In this document: positions 8,058 through 18,786 of the stretch, one piece after another
How positions within the stretch are numbered: the first letter of the stretch is position 1
How the letters are laid out: the number at the start of each line of letters is the position of its first letter
Source of the DNA: Alkanindiges hydrocarboniclasticus
GTDB taxonomy: Bacteria; Pseudomonadota; Gammaproteobacteria; Pseudomonadales; Moraxellaceae
Reading direction: 5' to 3'
NCBI RefSeq assembly: GCF_001982605.1
Contig: NZ_MLCN01000028.1
Location: 1 to 64,000, forward strand
DNA length: 64,000 bases
Position numbers and translations under genes: made by a program
Notes under the pieces: generated by a model
What the model was told of the DNA's origin: nothing
What the model saw: only the letters and a program-made list of their open reading frames with translations
The model's database searches: none

Positions 8058-10736
8058 TTATTGCACTACTGAAACCACTTGAGATGCTTCGTCCAGTGCC
8101 AGTTGTAACTTATGGGCAAAGGCCTTGGATTCGTCAGGGGTCATGGGTATACCGTCGCGTTTGGTGACATAAAAGCTGTCTTCAGCCCGTTCACCCAGTG
8201 TGGCAATGCGGGCCGAATGAATATCCAAACCCTGCATCATGAATAGGCCCCCAATCTTGGCCAGTAGTCCTGGCTGATCCAGTGTCATGATTTCTACAAT
8301 ATTTTGCTGCAAGGCCGTATTAAGGTGAATGCTGACTTCGGTTTGTACGGCAAAATGACGCAACTGGCGTGGAATGCGACGCTCCAGCAAGGTGGGGAAT
8401 TCTTCTGGTCTGGATAAGGCATTGGTGAGTGCATAAATCACTTCGCCTTGCCGGTCAGTATCAGAAAGCAAGGTACCAAAACGATCCAGCACAATATAGG
8501 TATCCAGCGAAAAAGCCTTGGCTGCGGTAATAATGCGTGCATCCTGTACGTTGAGATCCATTTGGTCCAGTACGGCAACGCTGGCGGCAAACAGGTTGGG
8601 CAGGTCGCGGGTATACACAAAGATTTCAGCAGTGTCCTTGGCCAGCTTGCGGTGCTCGCGAATTAGCACCAGTGGATCAGGATTATCCCCATGTTCAATC
8701 ATGGCCTGTGTATGCCAGACCACTTCATCTGCCCGTTCTTTCAAAAAGTAATCATCGCCCATTTCACACCAGATTTTTTCAATATCTTCATAGGCGTATT
8801 GATTGCTTAAGGTTTGCATGGCTTCAAACTTGGTGTCATCAATAATCAGTTGATGATCTACCGGACGATCCAGACCACTACGGATAATGTCACGCGCCTG
8901 CGTATACAACTGGCGCATCAGCGAAGCACGCCATGAATTCCACAGCTTGGGATTGGTGGCATTAATGTCGGCAACAGTCAGGCTATACAGGTAATCCAGA
9001 TGCACCATATCGCCCATGTGGTCGGCAAAATCCTTAACTATATCCGGGTCGGAAATGTCTTTCTTTTGTGAGGTAATCGACATGACCAGATGATTACGCG
9101 TAAGCCATGCCACAATTTTGCCTTCACGTTCAGTCAGGCCATGATTGCGGCAAAATTCAATGGCATCTTCAGCACCCAGCTCACTATGGTCGCCGCCACG
9201 GCCTTTGGCAATATCATGGAAAATGGCTGCCAGATACACAATTTCCTTACGGTCAAGGCGCTGGAATACCGAGCTAACCACCGGGTAGTCCTTGGCAAAT
9301 TCTGGTTTGCCAAAACGGCGCAGGTTGCGGATAAGCAGCAGGGTATGCGCATCCACGGTATAAATATGGAACAAGTCATACTGCATCAGGCCAATAATCT
9401 GGCCAAAAGCAGGAATGTACTTGCCCAGAACGCCATAGCGTTTCATTGCATGCAGGGTTTCATACAGGTTATGCGGCGCACGCAGGATGGCCATAAACAT
9501 GGCCCGGTGCACCGGATTGGCCCGGAAATTATCATCAATGGTTTTGGCAGCCAGCATCAGCAGGCGCAAGGTCTTGGCGCGAATACCAGTAATTTCCGGC
9601 TGGCTTGCCATAATGTAAAATAGTTCCAGCAGTGCGCTGGGAGTCTGGGAAAAAACCCGGTGATGGGTGACGGCAATTTTGCCGCCAATCATGTCAAACC
9701 GTTCATTAATACTGCTTCTGTGCGGTTTTTCTTCATCGGTCAGGCGGGGTTCAATCACCGATTCAAAGAAATAGGCCAGCAGCATTTCATTTAAGGTGGA
9801 AACTTTCATGGCCACCCGGTAATAGGTTTTCATAAACTGCTCGACGGCATGATTTGGCGCATCGTCTTCCTGCTGGACATAGCCCAGCCGTGCGGCAACA
9901 TCACGCTGATAATCGAACAGCAGCCGGTTTTCATCGCGGCCTGCAATACGGTGCAACTGGTAACGAACCTGCCATAAAAAGTCTTCAGCGTCTTCCAGTT
10001 CGCGCAGTTCAAACTCACTGATAAACCCGAGATGAACAAGGTCATAAACCCGCACTACCCGAAAATGCCGCTTGGCAATCCAGCCAATCTGGTTAAGGTC
10101 GCGCAGGCCGCCCGGCGCATTTTTAACATCCGGCTCAAGGTTACTTTCAGTATTGTTGTGCTGGGCATAACGGCGTTGCTGTTCCAGCATTTTTTCTTGG
10201 AAAAAAGTTTTATCAGTCCATGCGGTAGACACAATCTGGCGTGGTTTTTTGGCCAGTTGCTCATCACCTGCCACCAGCCGTGATTCTACCAGTGTAGTGG
10301 CAACAGTAATGTCCTGGGCAGCTTCCAGGCATTCGGTCAGGGAACGCACACTAATGCCCGGTTTAAAGCCGGTATCCCACAAGCTGGACACAAAGCCTGA
10401 AATTTTTTCACCCAGCTCGGGTTCAATGTCATGGCGGCTTAAAATCAGGATATCGACATCAGAATAGGGCAGCATTTCACTGCGGCCATAACCACCCACT
10501 GCCAGCAATGCCAGATTATGGTGAGGCAATTCATGCTGCTCCCAGAGTAGCCTGAGCATGTCGTCAATGGCCTGGGCACGGGCATGCACCACATCGCGAA
10601 TCTTTTCCCCGCCTGCCAGTAGCTCATCAAGCTGCTGGTCCAGCGTTTTGCGCCATTCAATCAGGCCACGTGCCTGACTCTGTTCCTTGATGGAAGGTTG
10701 CTCAATAAACGCTTGCGGAGAAGTTGTTGCGAGCAT
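8058..10736 (-). CDS. glnD: Bifunctional uridylyltransferase/uridylyl-removing enzyme GlnD
   Basis: Primary nitrogen sensor that uridylylates PII proteins when glutamine is low and removes UMP when it is high. Domains in order: nucleotidyltransferase with [15 protein letters not shown] (81-95), linker helices, an HD hydrolase with [16 protein letters not shown] near 515, and two C-terminal ACT domains (about 705-780 and 810-890, the second with [14 protein letters not shown]) that bind glutamine. At 892 residues it is full length. It is followed on the same strand by dapC and preceded by purT. Confidence 0.96.
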   Translation of the reverse strand: MLATTSPQAFIEQPSIKEQSQARGLIEWRKTLDQQLDELLAGGEKIRDVVHARAQAIDDMLRLLWEQHELPHHNLALLAVGGYGRSEMLPYSDVDILILSRHDIEPELGEKISGFVSSLWDTGFKPGISVRSLTECLEAAQDITVATTLVESRLVAGDEQLAKKPRQIVSTAWTDKTFFQEKMLEQQRRYAQHNNTESNLEPDVKNAPGGLRDLNQIGWIAKRHFRVVRVYDLVHLGFISEFELRELEDAEDFLWQVRYQLHRIAGRDENRLLFDYQRDVAARLGYVQQEDDAPNHAVEQFMKTYYRVAMKVSTLNEMLLAYFFESVIEPRLTDEEKPHRSSINERFDMIGGKIAVTHHRVFSQTPSALLELFYIMASQPEITGIRAKTLRLLMLAAKTIDDNFRANPVHRAMFMAILRAPHNLYETLHAMKRYGVLGKYIPAFGQIIGLMQYDLFHIYTVDAHTLLLIRNLRRFGKPEFAKDYPVVSSVFQRLDRKEIVYLAAIFHDIAKGRGGDHSELGAEDAIEFCRNHGLTEREGKIVAWLTRNHLVMSITSQKKDISDPDIVKDFADHMGDMVHLDYLYSLTVADINATNPKLWNSWRASLMRQLYTQARDIIRSGLDRPVDHQLIIDDTKFEAMQTLSNQYAYEDIEKIWCEMGDDYFLKERADEVVWHTQAMIEHGDNPDPLVLIREHRKLAKDTAEIFVYTRDLPNLFAASVAVLDQMDLNVQDARIITAAKAFSLDTYIVLDRFGTLLSDTDRQGEVIYALTNALSRPEEFPTLLERRIPRQLRHFAVQTEVSIHLNTALQQNIVEIMTLDQPGLLAKIGGLFMMQGLDIHSARIATLGERAEDSFYVTKRDGIPMTPDESKAFAHKLQLALDEASQVVSVVQ

Positions 10737-10824
10737 ATCAGATCCCTGTATTAAGCCAGAAAGGCCATTAAATTACACTGTAAAAACCAGTAGCAACAAT
10801 CAAACAGCAAAAATCACGCCAGTA

Positions 10825-12066
10825 CTAGCCTTGGCTGGATGCATCGCTATTGGCAACAGCAGGATTAGAAATAACAGTCACGCTAGAGGCCACTTCGCTG
10901 GCCAGTCTGCGGGCAGTGTCGGTATCTTCTGCATAAACGGTAGCAACCCCCATACGGCGGCGGGCAAAGCCTTCCGGTTTGCCAAACAGGCGCAAATCCG
11001 AACCTTTAATGCTCAGTGCTTTTTCAAGGTTACTAAAGGACAGGTTAGATTCATCACGGCCTGCATAAATCACGGCACTGGCGGCGGCACTATGGCGGGT
11101 AGTATCTACCGGCAAGCCCAAAATGGCGCGTGCATGCAGTTCAAATTCGCTTTGGCACTGACTGGCGAGTGTAACTAAACCGGTATCATGCGGGCGTGGC
11201 GATACTTCACTAAACCAGACCTTATCCCCTTTAATAAACAGCTCCACGCCAAAAAGCCCACAACCGCCCAGATTGCGGGTAACTGTGTCTGCAATATGAC
11301 GGGCATTGCTGAGCGCTTTGTCAGTCATCAGTTGCGGCTGCCAGCTTTCTACATAATCACCAGCTTCCTGGCGATGGCCTATCGGGTCGCAAAAATGGGT
11401 TTCAATAGTACCAGTCTCGGCATTTTTGGCGCGTACTGTCAGCAGGGTAATTTCAAAGTCAAAATTAATTTGTCCTTCTACAATGACTTTGCCCTGATTT
11501 ACGCGACCACCCTGCATGGCATATTCCCATGCTGCATCCACCTGATCATAACTGGTCACGCGCGACTGGCCCTTGCCACTGGAAGACATCACGGGCTTGA
11601 CAAAGCACGGATAGCCAATGTCATCACAGGCAGCACGAAAGCTATCCAGACTATCGGCAAACCGGTAGGACGACGTTGGCAGGCCAAGAGTTTCGGCAGC
11701 AAGTCGGCGGATGCCTTCGCGGTTCATGGTCAGGTTGGCTGCCTTGGCTGAAGGAATAACCACGGCCTGACCTTTTTCCTCAACTTCCAGCAGCAGATCA
11801 GTGGCAATGGCTTCAATTTCCGGCACAATCAGGTGCGGTTTAACCTCGTCAATCAGGGCTTGCAGTTCATCCCGATCAGCCATATTCAGCACGCGGCTGT
11901 GGTGGGCAACCTGCATGGCTGGCGCATTGGCATAACGGTCGGCAGCAAATACTTCGACACCAAAGCGTTGCAGGGCAATGGCCACTTCTTTCCCAAGTTC
12001 ACCAGAACCCAGCATTAACACACGAAACGCTGAAGATTGTAACGGGGTGCCAAGGGTAACAGTCAT
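10825..12066 (-). CDS. purT: Formate-dependent GAR transformylase PurT
   Basis: ATP-grasp enzyme that forms formyl-GAR from formate, ATP and GAR in purine synthesis. I start it at 12066 (413 residues) rather than the ATG at 12114. [19 protein letters not shown] matches the usual PurT N-terminus, and GGAG lies 7 bases upstream. The nucleotide-fold glycine motif [15 protein letters not shown], the ATP-grasp loop SSSGKGQS and the metal site [10 protein letters not shown] are all present. Expression could be linked with glnD, 88 bases downstream. Confidence 0.94.
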   Translation of the reverse strand: MTVTLGTPLQSSAFRVLMLGSGELGKEVAIALQRFGVEVFAADRYANAPAMQVAHHSRVLNMADRDELQALIDEVKPHLIVPEIEAIATDLLLEVEEKGQAVVIPSAKAANLTMNREGIRRLAAETLGLPTSSYRFADSLDSFRAACDDIGYPCFVKPVMSSSGKGQSRVTSYDQVDAAWEYAMQGGRVNQGKVIVEGQINFDFEITLLTVRAKNAETGTIETHFCDPIGHRQEAGDYVESWQPQLMTDKALSNARHIADTVTRNLGGCGLFGVELFIKGDKVWFSEVSPRPHDTGLVTLASQCQSEFELHARAILGLPVDTTRHSAAASAVIYAGRDESNLSFSNLEKALSIKGSDLRLFGKPEGFARRRMGVATVYAEDTDTARRLASEVASSVTVISNPAVANSDASSQG

Positions 12067-12272
12067 TGCATGCTCCAGAACAGCAGAAGAAATAAGAAGA
12101 AGATGATCAGGCAAAAATCATAGCATAGCAGATTAGCGTTAAAACCGTCTTTCACTGTAAAAAAAGTATTGGCGTTGATGCCAAAAAAATGCTTTCAATT
12201 CAATGTCTGCACAATACAACATAGAATCCTTTAAAGTTTTACTGGTTTTTTCGTACAATATGTCCAGTTCTT

Positions 12273-12782
12273 TTGGCAGTGCAGGCGACAAACACAGTGA
12301 TTGAAAACAGCAAGGTGATAAAAAACAGGTTACAGGCTGGGCTAGCACTTACTTTAGCAGCTCTTTTAAACCTCACCCTGACAGCCTGTAACCAGTCTGG
12401 GCAGGACGGGCAGCACAAACGTGACATCAAGCCCGCCGTTAAGCTTTCAACCGATGCCTCGCATATTGCCCAGCAAACCTATCAGTTTCTAGTAAGCGCC
12501 GAGCCTTTACTAACGACCCAGCCAGTTAACCTGAACCAGCTAGAGCAGGAAATTTTTCAACCGGTACGCCAATTGCTCTTGCGCTGGAATACTGAAGTCA
12601 AGCAATCGGACAGCGTGGTGGGTGATCAATATACCATTTGCCGTGGCGCACTCATTTCACTAGATAGCTGGGCCAGAAGCATTCAAAAACAAATTCCCGG
12701 TCAGGCTGATAAGCAAGCCATTTTTGAGAAACAAAAAAACCTGTGCCAACATGTAATACACAATCCGGCACAGCAGTCTTAA
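12273..12782 (+). CDS. Putative small lipoprotein of unknown function
   Basis: Not recognised as a known family. A lipoprotein signal is clear: a basic stretch (KNRLQ), a hydrophobic core, then the lipobox LTAC followed by N. The mature part is about 130 residues, hydrophilic, with two cysteines (ICRG, LCQH) that could form a disulfide. The start is uncertain: the longest frame opens with TTG at 12273, but GTG codons at 12297 or 12315 would give a signal peptide of more normal length. It ends 3 bases before earP, so the two may be co-transcribed. Confidence 0.7.
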   Translation: MAVQATNTVIENSKVIKNRLQAGLALTLAALLNLTLTACNQSGQDGQHKRDIKPAVKLSTDASHIAQQTYQFLVSAEPLLTTQPVNLNQLEQEIFQPVRQLLLRWNTEVKQSDSVVGDQYTICRGALISLDSWARSIQKQIPGQADKQAIFEKQKNLCQHVIHNPAQQS

Positions 12783-12785
12783 TAC

Positions 12786-13955
12786 ATGCGTTGTGCTATT
12801 TTTTGCAACATTATTGATAATTTTGGCGACATTGGTGTTTGCTGGCGACTGGCCCGGCAACTGGCCGCAGAATACCAACTGACTGTAAGCCTGTTTGTTG
12901 ATGACCTCACTAGCTTTGCTATGCTTGCACCGCAACTGCAACCGGATTTACCCATTCAGCAGCTCGAGCAGATTACGGTGCATCATTGGCATGACACCAT
13001 CTGTTTTGATCAGTCTTATGATTTAATCATTGAAGGTTTTGGTTGCCGGCTAGAGGCGCAACTAATTGAGCAAATGCAGCAACAGGCTCAGGCAGGAAAG
13101 CCTCCGGCATGGATTAATCTGGAATACATGAGCGCGGAAGATTGGGTAATGGATTGCCATGGCATGGTTTCCATTCATCCGGCAACGGGTTTAAAGCAGA
13201 CCTTCTGGTTTCCTAGTACCACTGAACAAAGTGGTGGCCTGATTCGGGAGCAATATTTGCTTGCCCGGCGTGATCAGTTCCAGCAGGACAGCCAGCAGCA
13301 GGCCGAATTCTGGCAGAGTCTTGGTCTGCCGCATGCCATGCAGTTTTCCAGAAAAATATCTCTGTTTTCCTATGAGAATAACGCGATTGCAGACTTGATG
13401 ACAGCACTGGCAGAAGATTCTACGGCAACCCTGCTGCTGGTGCCCTACAGTAAATCCATTCCCGATGTTGAGCTTTGGCTGCAACAACAGGCAGTCTTTC
13501 GGCAGGTTAGGCAACCACTACAGGTTGGCGATCAGGTGAATTACAACAAGCTCACAATTGCTGTGCTCCCATTTCTATCCCATAGGCAGTATGACCAGTT
13601 GCTCTGGGCCTGTAACCTTAATTTTATTCGGGGAGAGGACTCCTGCGTGCGGGCGCAATGGGCGGGCCGGCCTTTTATCTGGCATGTTTACCCACAGGAC
13701 GATAATGCTCACCTGATCAAGTTGCAGGCGTGGATGGATCAGGTTGATCAGCATGGCACTATGGCATCGTCCTGGCATGTGGCTATGCAGGCATGGAATG
13801 ACAATGCCTCTTCTAGCCCGGCAGTATGGCAGCAACTAATGGCTGACCTGACATTATGCACAACTCAACTGGCTGGCTGGCTTAACTATCTGGCAGATCA
13901 ATCCGACCTCGCTGCACGCCTGATGCATTGGATGGCTCAAAACAAGCCGCACTAA
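12786..13955 (+). CDS. earP: EF-P arginine rhamnosyltransferase EarP
   Basis: Transfers rhamnose from dTDP-rhamnose to Arg32 of elongation factor P, activating it for polyproline translation. The N-terminal signature DNFGDIGVCWRLARQ carries the conserved aspartates D11 and D15. The C-terminal RGEDSCVRAQWAGRPF carries E284, which corresponds to the catalytic glutamate of the family. The GT-B fold length (389) is normal. The efp gene lies 157 bases downstream and has arginine at position 32, the matching substrate. Confidence 0.95.
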   Translation: MRCAIFCNIIDNFGDIGVCWRLARQLAAEYQLTVSLFVDDLTSFAMLAPQLQPDLPIQQLEQITVHHWHDTICFDQSYDLIIEGFGCRLEAQLIEQMQQQAQAGKPPAWINLEYMSAEDWVMDCHGMVSIHPATGLKQTFWFPSTTEQSGGLIREQYLLARRDQFQQDSQQQAEFWQSLGLPHAMQFSRKISLFSYENNAIADLMTALAEDSTATLLLVPYSKSIPDVELWLQQQAVFRQVRQPLQVGDQVNYNKLTIAVLPFLSHRQYDQLLWACNLNFIRGEDSCVRAQWAGRPFIWHVYPQDDNAHLIKLQAWMDQVDQHGTMASSWHVAMQAWNDNASSSPAVWQQLMADLTLCTTQLAGWLNYLADQSDLAARLMHWMAQNKPH

Positions 13956-14041
13956 TCAGCGATGCAGCATTCAGTTTAGCCGGACAAGTTTTATATTTTC
14001 GTGTCCATTTCTGCCCAACCCGGAGAAAAGGCTGCAAGAGT

Positions 14042-14072
14042 TTGGCAAAACCAGACTGAAATCGGGTAGAAT
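14042..14072 (+). promoter_or_regulatory. Candidate sigma70 promoter of efp
   Basis: TTGGCA (14042-14047) and TAGAAT (14067-14072) are separated by 19 bases, ending about 40 bases ahead of the efp ATG. The spacing is slightly long. Confidence 0.4.
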
Positions 14073-14112
14073 CTCGCACCAACACAAAAGCGCTTAAGTT
14101 AGGATACACTCC

Positions 14113-14679
14113 ATGAAAACCGCACAAGAAGTTAAATCTGGCAACGTCATTATGGTTAACGGTCAACCAATGGTTGTTCTGAAAACTGAATTCAACAAAT
14201 CTGGCCGTAACGCTGCCGTTGTTAAAATGAAAATGAAAAACCTGCTGAATGAGCAGGCGATGGAATCAGTGTTCAAGGCGGATGAAAAGTTTGACCAGAT
14301 TATTCTGGAAACCCGCGAAGCGACTTATTCTTACTTTGCTGATCCAATGTATGTATTCATGGACACTGAATACAATCAGCTGGAAGTTGAAGAAGAAAAT
14401 CTGGGCGACGTTAAAAACTTCATTGAAGACGGCATGACAGATGTTTGTGAAGTGACCCTGTACGAAGGTAAGCCTATTGCTGTTGAACTGCCAACCGTGA
14501 TTGTCCGTGAAGTTGCGTATACCGAACCTGCGGCTAAAGGTGACACATCAGGTAAAGTCACCAAAGTTGCCAAGCTGAACAATGGTTATGAATTACAGGT
14601 TGCGTCTTTTATTGAAATTGGCGAGCGTATTGAAATTGATTCCCGTGATGGCTCTTTCCGTGCCCGTGCGAAAAACTAA
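14113..14679 (+). CDS. efp: Translation elongation factor P (Arg32 type)
   Basis: Binds between the P and E sites and relieves ribosome stalling at consecutive prolines. The 188 residues comprise a KOW-like domain and two OB domains. The modified tip reads [10 protein letters not shown] with R32, so it belongs to the rhamnosylated class, not the lysyl-lysine (EpmA/B) class; no epmA or epmB is seen. AGGA precedes the ATG. A terminator follows at 14715-14739. Confidence 0.97.
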   Translation: MKTAQEVKSGNVIMVNGQPMVVLKTEFNKSGRNAAVVKMKMKNLLNEQAMESVFKADEKFDQIILETREATYSYFADPMYVFMDTEYNQLEVEEENLGDVKNFIEDGMTDVCEVTLYEGKPIAVELPTVIVREVAYTEPAAKGDTSGKVTKVAKLNNGYELQVASFIEIGERIEIDSRDGSFRARAKN

Positions 14680-14714
14680 TACACAGTTTCAAGCCTGATA
14701 ACTGTTGCATACTT

Positions 14715-14739
14715 AAGAGTCTCTATTGAGGCTCTTTTT
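14715..14739 (+). terminator. Intrinsic terminator of efp
   Basis: AAGAGTCTC and GAGGCTCTT form a 9-bp stem with one wobble pair and a TATT loop, then T5. Confidence 0.85.
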
Positions 14740-14875
14740 ATTTGAATTTTATAAAAATTAGTCGATGACTTTCCTATAAAAAAGCCCTGCCTGAACGCTT
14801 GGCACAGGCTTTGGAAAAGGTTCAAATACACGCTTGTGTTAAAATAACGGTTCTTTCTGCCTGCTGCTTTTATCT

Positions 14876-16066
14876 ATGTCAACACCTGCTGTTCCAACAG
14901 CCCAGCCTATATCCAACCCTGCACCACAGATTTTTTTAATGATTCTGGCCTTAATGTGCATCGCCCTTAATTTAAGACCCATTATGGCAGCGGTAAGCCC
15001 GATTCTGCATTTGATTCAGGCAACGACGGGCCTGAGCGATGCCAATGTTTCATTGCTCACTACATTTCCTGTATTTGTTATGGGTTTATTTGCGCTGCTC
15101 GGTGCTTATATCCAGCGCATTATTAGTGAAAAAAACGGTATTTTATTGAGCGTGGGTTTGGTTATGCTGGCCTGCCTTAGTCGCTACTGGTTCCACTCGG
15201 GAGTTGCGCTGCTTTTAACTGCAGTGGTTGGCGGCATGGGCATTGCCCTTGCACAGGTTTTAATACCTGCTTTTATCAAAACCCATGCGCCGGAACGAGC
15301 AGGCACACTCATGGGCTTTTATACCACCGCAATTATGGCTGGTGCAGCAATGACGGCTGCGGTTTCATCGCCGCTGTCACATTTATGGGGCTGGCACAAC
15401 TTTCTGGCCATGCTGGCTATCCCAGCATTTCTGGCAGCCCTATTGTGGTTCATGGCCACCCGAAAACTTTCAGGGATAAAGCCACAGCAAACAATCCGGT
15501 TACCGTTAAAATCGCCTCGCGCCTGGTTGCTGATGTTATTTTTTGGTATAGGTACTGCGGCTTATACTCTGGTGCTGGCCTGGTTGCCGCCTTATTTTAA
15601 CCAATTGGGCTGGAATACCACGCAAAGTGGTTTATTGCTGAGTGCAGTCACAGTCTGTGAGGTATTAACCGGCCTGACTTTATCGTCAATCATTCATCGT
15701 TTTCCAGATCGGCGGCCTTTGTTGTGGTTCGTGCTGACTATACTGTTGATTGGCCTGTTTTTACTGATCTATATACCCAATCAGTTCATCATATTAACTA
15801 TCATGATGCTGGGTATTGGCATTGGAGCGCTGTTTCCTTTAACACTTATTGTTGCCATGGATCATGTGCGCAATGCAGCACAGGCTGGGTCATTACTAGG
15901 CTTTGTGCAGGGTGGCGGCTACATGCTGGCCAGTTTTATGCCTTTACTGGCAGGGCTGGTCAGGCAGCACTCCAGTCAGTTAACACAGGCTTGGCAAATT
16001 ATGTTGGTGGGGGTAGTGGTGTTATGGTTAATGACCTTTCGCTTAAAGCCCAATAGCCCGCTTTGA
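14876..16066 (+). CDS. CynX/NimT-family MFS transporter
   Basis: A 396-residue, 12-helix major facilitator. NLRPIMAAVSPIL and LLTTFPVFVMGLFALLGA near the N-terminus match the cyanate/2-nitroimidazole (CynX/NimT) subgroup. The gene stands alone between two terminators with no cyn genes, so the substrate is unknown. No good ribosome site precedes the ATG at 14876. An imperfect hairpin lies in the upstream gap, near 14777-14815. Confidence 0.85.
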   Translation: MSTPAVPTAQPISNPAPQIFLMILALMCIALNLRPIMAAVSPILHLIQATTGLSDANVSLLTTFPVFVMGLFALLGAYIQRIISEKNGILLSVGLVMLACLSRYWFHSGVALLLTAVVGGMGIALAQVLIPAFIKTHAPERAGTLMGFYTTAIMAGAAMTAAVSSPLSHLWGWHNFLAMLAIPAFLAALLWFMATRKLSGIKPQQTIRLPLKSPRAWLLMLFFGIGTAAYTLVLAWLPPYFNQLGWNTTQSGLLLSAVTVCEVLTGLTLSSIIHRFPDRRPLLWFVLTILLIGLFLLIYIPNQFIILTIMMLGIGIGALFPLTLIVAMDHVRNAAQAGSLLGFVQGGGYMLASFMPLLAGLVRQHSSQLTQAWQIMLVGVVVLWLMTFRLKPNSPL

Positions 16067-16117
16067 TCTATTAGCCATATCACTTGTAATTTACTAAAAC
16101 AGTTTCGTTTGAACATT

Positions 16118-16158
16118 AAAAAACCGGATAAAATTTTGCTTATCCGGTTTTATTTTTT
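16118..16158. terminator. Bidirectional terminator between the MFS gene and ychF
   Basis: AAAACCGGATAA (16120-16131) and TTATCCGGTTTT (16140-16151) pair perfectly over 12 bp. T-rich runs follow on both strands, so it serves both convergent genes. Confidence 0.92.
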
Positions 16159-16215
16159 AATCTAGCCGTTAGTCAATGCTATGATTTAAAAATAATATTT
16201 AAAAAGGGATTCGAC

Positions 16216-17307
16216 CTAGACATTGAAGCGGAAGTGCATTACGTCACCATCCTGCACCACATAGGTTTTACCTTCCAGACGCCATTTACCCGCTTCCTTG
16301 GCGCCAGATTCACCATTGTATTGAATAAAGTCGTTGTAACCGACCACTTCAGCACGGATAAAGCCTTTTTCAAAATCAGTATGAATTACACCAGCCGCCT
16401 GTGGTGCGGTTGCACCGACTTTAACCGTCCACGCCCGTACTTCTTTTACACCAGCTGTAAAATAAGTTTGCAGGCCAAGCAGGGCATAACCGGCACGAAT
16501 GACCTGATTTAACCCCGGTTCTTCCATGCCCATGGCTTCTAAAAACTCGGCGCGGTCTTCATCTTCCAGCAGGGAAATTTCAGCTTCAATCTGGTTGCAC
16601 AGGGCCACCACTTGCGCATTTTCACTGGCGGCCAGTTGCTTGACAGCTTCCAGATGCGGATTATTGTCAAAGCCATCTTCAGCCACGTTAGCAATATACA
16701 TGGTTGGTTTTAGCGTCATCAGGCCAAAACCACGAATCAGCTTGCGTTCATCATCAGACAGGTCAGCAGCACGGGCAGGGCGGCCTTCATTTAAAACGGG
16801 TTCAATTTTTTCCAGTACGGCTTTGGTCGCCAGCGCATCCTTGTCACCACCACGGGCTACCTTGGTCAGACGTAACAGTGCTTTTGCCACCGTATCAAGG
16901 TCAGCCAGTGCCAGCTCGGTATTAATGGTAGCAATATCATCTAATGGGTCAATTTTGCCATTCACATGAATCACATTTTCATCTTCAAAACAGCGTACTA
17001 CATGAGCAATTGCATCGGTTTCACGGATATTGGCCAGAAACTGGTTACCCAGTCCTTCACCTTTGCTGGCACCTGCAACCAGACCAGCAATATCCACAAA
17101 CTCCATGGTGGTGGGAATAACACGTTCCGGTTTTACAATGGCCGCCAGCTTGTCAAGACGCGTATCCGGCATGGGAACAATACCGGTATTAGGCTCAATG
17201 GTACAAAATGGAAAGTTCTCTGCTGCAATGGCGGCTTTGGTCAAGGCATTAAAAAGTGTTGATTTTCCAACATTGGGCAGGCCCACGATACCGCAATTAA
17301 AACCCAT
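16216..17307 (-). CDS. ychF: Ribosome-binding ATPase YchF (OLA1 family)
   Basis: Obg-related P-loop protein that prefers ATP and acts in translation and stress control. Visible motifs are the P loop [27 protein letters not shown] (G3) and a NVAED element in place of the GTP-specific NKxD, then a coiled coil and TGS-like C-terminus. I use the ATG at 17307 (363 residues, the usual length, opening MGFNCGIVG) rather than 17319. The gap from here to 17597 holds no feature I can support. Confidence 0.95.
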   Translation of the reverse strand: MGFNCGIVGLPNVGKSTLFNALTKAAIAAENFPFCTIEPNTGIVPMPDTRLDKLAAIVKPERVIPTTMEFVDIAGLVAGASKGEGLGNQFLANIRETDAIAHVVRCFEDENVIHVNGKIDPLDDIATINTELALADLDTVAKALLRLTKVARGGDKDALATKAVLEKIEPVLNEGRPARAADLSDDERKLIRGFGLMTLKPTMYIANVAEDGFDNNPHLEAVKQLAASENAQVVALCNQIEAEISLLEDEDRAEFLEAMGMEEPGLNQVIRAGYALLGLQTYFTAGVKEVRAWTVKVGATAPQAAGVIHTDFEKGFIRAEVVGYNDFIQYNGESGAKEAGKWRLEGKTYVVQDGDVMHFRFNV

Positions 17308-17597
17308 GAAAGTGCTCATCTATTTAATATAAAAACTGGCGCATATCTTAGCATGAGCGAGGAAGGCATAGCCACTTCGTCTTACAAAGCGTTGCTTCTC
17401 ATCTGCCTAAGTGCAGGAAATGAGCACCAGCGTAGCGCAAGTATGATTGTTTAGAAGTTATGATCACCATTTTGCCTTGCCAAAAAATATTCCATTCCAC
17501 ATGCGCAAAGGAGAAACAGGCTAAGGCCGGATTAGTCTGCTATCATAGCTAAACACAAGCTTTTTATATTAATTTAAAACCTATAAATGGAGCAGGC

Positions 17598-18359
17598 ATG
17601 CGTACCTTGTATCAATTTCCATTATCACATTATTGTGAAAAAGCCCGCTGGTTACTGGATCATAAAGAACTGGATTATGCAGCCAAAAACCTGATTCCGG
17701 GTTTGCATCGTCCTTTGGCGCGCTTTAAAACCAGTAAAAATACATTGCCGATGCTGCATGATGGTAAAAACTGGATTGCTGATTCCACAGAAATTGCTTT
17801 TTATCTGGATGGCATCTATCCCGAGCAGCCTTATTTGCGCCGTGAGCCGGAATTCCGGGCGCAGGCTATCGAGCTTGACCAGATTGCCAGCCAGATTGGC
17901 GTGCATGTGCGACGCTGGATGTACCTGTATCTGCTGGATGAGCCAGATACCATGGAAATCATGCTGGGTGAAAAAGGCTTTTTGCGCATGACTGAACGTT
18001 TTTCCAAGCCTTTTATTAAAAAAGGGGTAATTCGTCTATATGGCATTTATCCCAAAAAAGCCGAAGCATCCAAGCAAAAACTTGATGCACTGATCAATCA
18101 GGTTGAACAAAAACTCATTGCCAATGGTGGCCGCTATCTGGTAAGTGACCGTCTGGGCTTGGCAGACATCGCAGTCTGTGCCTTGTCTGCGCCGCTGTTT
18201 GGCCCTCAAGGAACGCCATGGGAAATTGATGAGCCGGCACGTTTACCTGAACCAATCCGTATCTATCGGCAGGAACTGCTGGATCGCCCGTTTGGCCAGT
18301 ATGTGATGCGTATTTATCAAAATGAACGGCATGCAAGGGTAGACTGGCGCGGTATTTAA
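17598..18359 (+). CDS. Glutathione S-transferase family protein
   Basis: The N-terminal thioredoxin-like domain (1-80) carries PLSHYCEKARW with C13 at the active-site position and NTLPML as the cis-Pro glutathione-binding loop. DSTEIAFYLD completes the GST-N fold. The C-terminal helical domain contains GRYLVSDRLGLADIAV, the GST N-capping box. At 253 residues it is slightly long. The exact substrate is not predictable. GGAG-like bases precede the ATG and a terminator follows. Confidence 0.88.
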   Translation: MRTLYQFPLSHYCEKARWLLDHKELDYAAKNLIPGLHRPLARFKTSKNTLPMLHDGKNWIADSTEIAFYLDGIYPEQPYLRREPEFRAQAIELDQIASQIGVHVRRWMYLYLLDEPDTMEIMLGEKGFLRMTERFSKPFIKKGVIRLYGIYPKKAEASKQKLDALINQVEQKLIANGGRYLVSDRLGLADIAVCALSAPLFGPQGTPWEIDEPARLPEPIRIYRQELLDRPFGQYVMRIYQNERHARVDWRGI

Positions 18360-18372
18360 ATTTTTCTCTATC

Positions 18373-18401
18373 AAGCCAGTATCACTTAATGCTGGCTTTT
18401 T
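18373..18401 (+). terminator. Intrinsic terminator of the GST gene
   Basis: AAGCCAG (18373-18379) and CTGGCTT (18392-18398) form the stem, followed by a T5 tract. Confidence 0.75.
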
Positions 18402-18505
18402 AATAAAAAGAAACATGCTGTTAAAAAAGACTTGTAAAAATACACAGCATTGTCATTTGTCGGTCATATAAAACCCATTAAATTAATTGGCGCAGTAATT
18501 GCATC

Positions 18506-18571
18506 GCTGATTGTTTATATCAGCATATTTATATTAAGACAGCAGTGCTGATCGATAACATCAATTTGATG
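18506..18571. promoter_or_regulatory. Two dyads ahead of the acidic mini-protein gene
   Basis: GCTGAT (18506-18511) pairs with ATCAGC (18519-18524), and CATCAA (18559-18564) with TTGATG (18566-18571). The second lies directly ahead of the Shine-Dalgarno and could be an operator or could fold in the leader RNA. Confidence 0.3.
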
Positions 18572-18586
18572 AATAAGGAGAATATG

Positions 18587-18682
18587 ATGAAAAGCTTATT
18601 AATTTCTGTACATTCAGCGATTGAACTTGAATTCGACGAACAGGATTTTGAGTTTGAACTGGATGATGCAACCGAACTGTAA
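18587..18682 (+). CDS. Predicted 31-residue acidic mini-protein
   Basis: Not a family I recognise. An exact AAGGAG (18575-18580) sits 6 bases ahead of the ATG at 18587; another ATG at 18584 is in frame but too close. The peptide starts with a short apolar stretch (MKSLLISVHSAIE). It ends in a run with ten Asp/Glu in the last 17 residues (EFDEQDFEFELDDATEL). It stands alone between the GST terminator and the HIT gene. The ideal ribosome site is the main evidence; no homologue can be checked here. Confidence 0.5.
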   Translation: MKSLLISVHSAIELEFDEQDFEFELDDATEL

Positions 18683-18786
18683 ATTATGGCTTTGTTTTTT
18701 CGATGTAAAATGTGAGGGCTACTATACTGTTTAAGCATCTTGCTGTGATAGTATAAGTGCTTTATCGCATTTGCATTGAAACGAAT

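Noticed and set aside
9090-9623. 177-codon plus-strand frame opposite glnD
   Set aside because: It lies wholly inside the strongly conserved HD region of glnD on the other strand and has no family features.
11188-11751. 187-codon plus-strand frame opposite purT
   Set aside because: Antisense to conserved ATP-grasp sequence; no ribosome site or recognisable motif.
17352-17453. 33-codon frame (MSEEGIATSSYK...) between ychF and the GST gene
   Set aside because: No Shine-Dalgarno, no conserved pattern, and the region shows no other signs of a gene.
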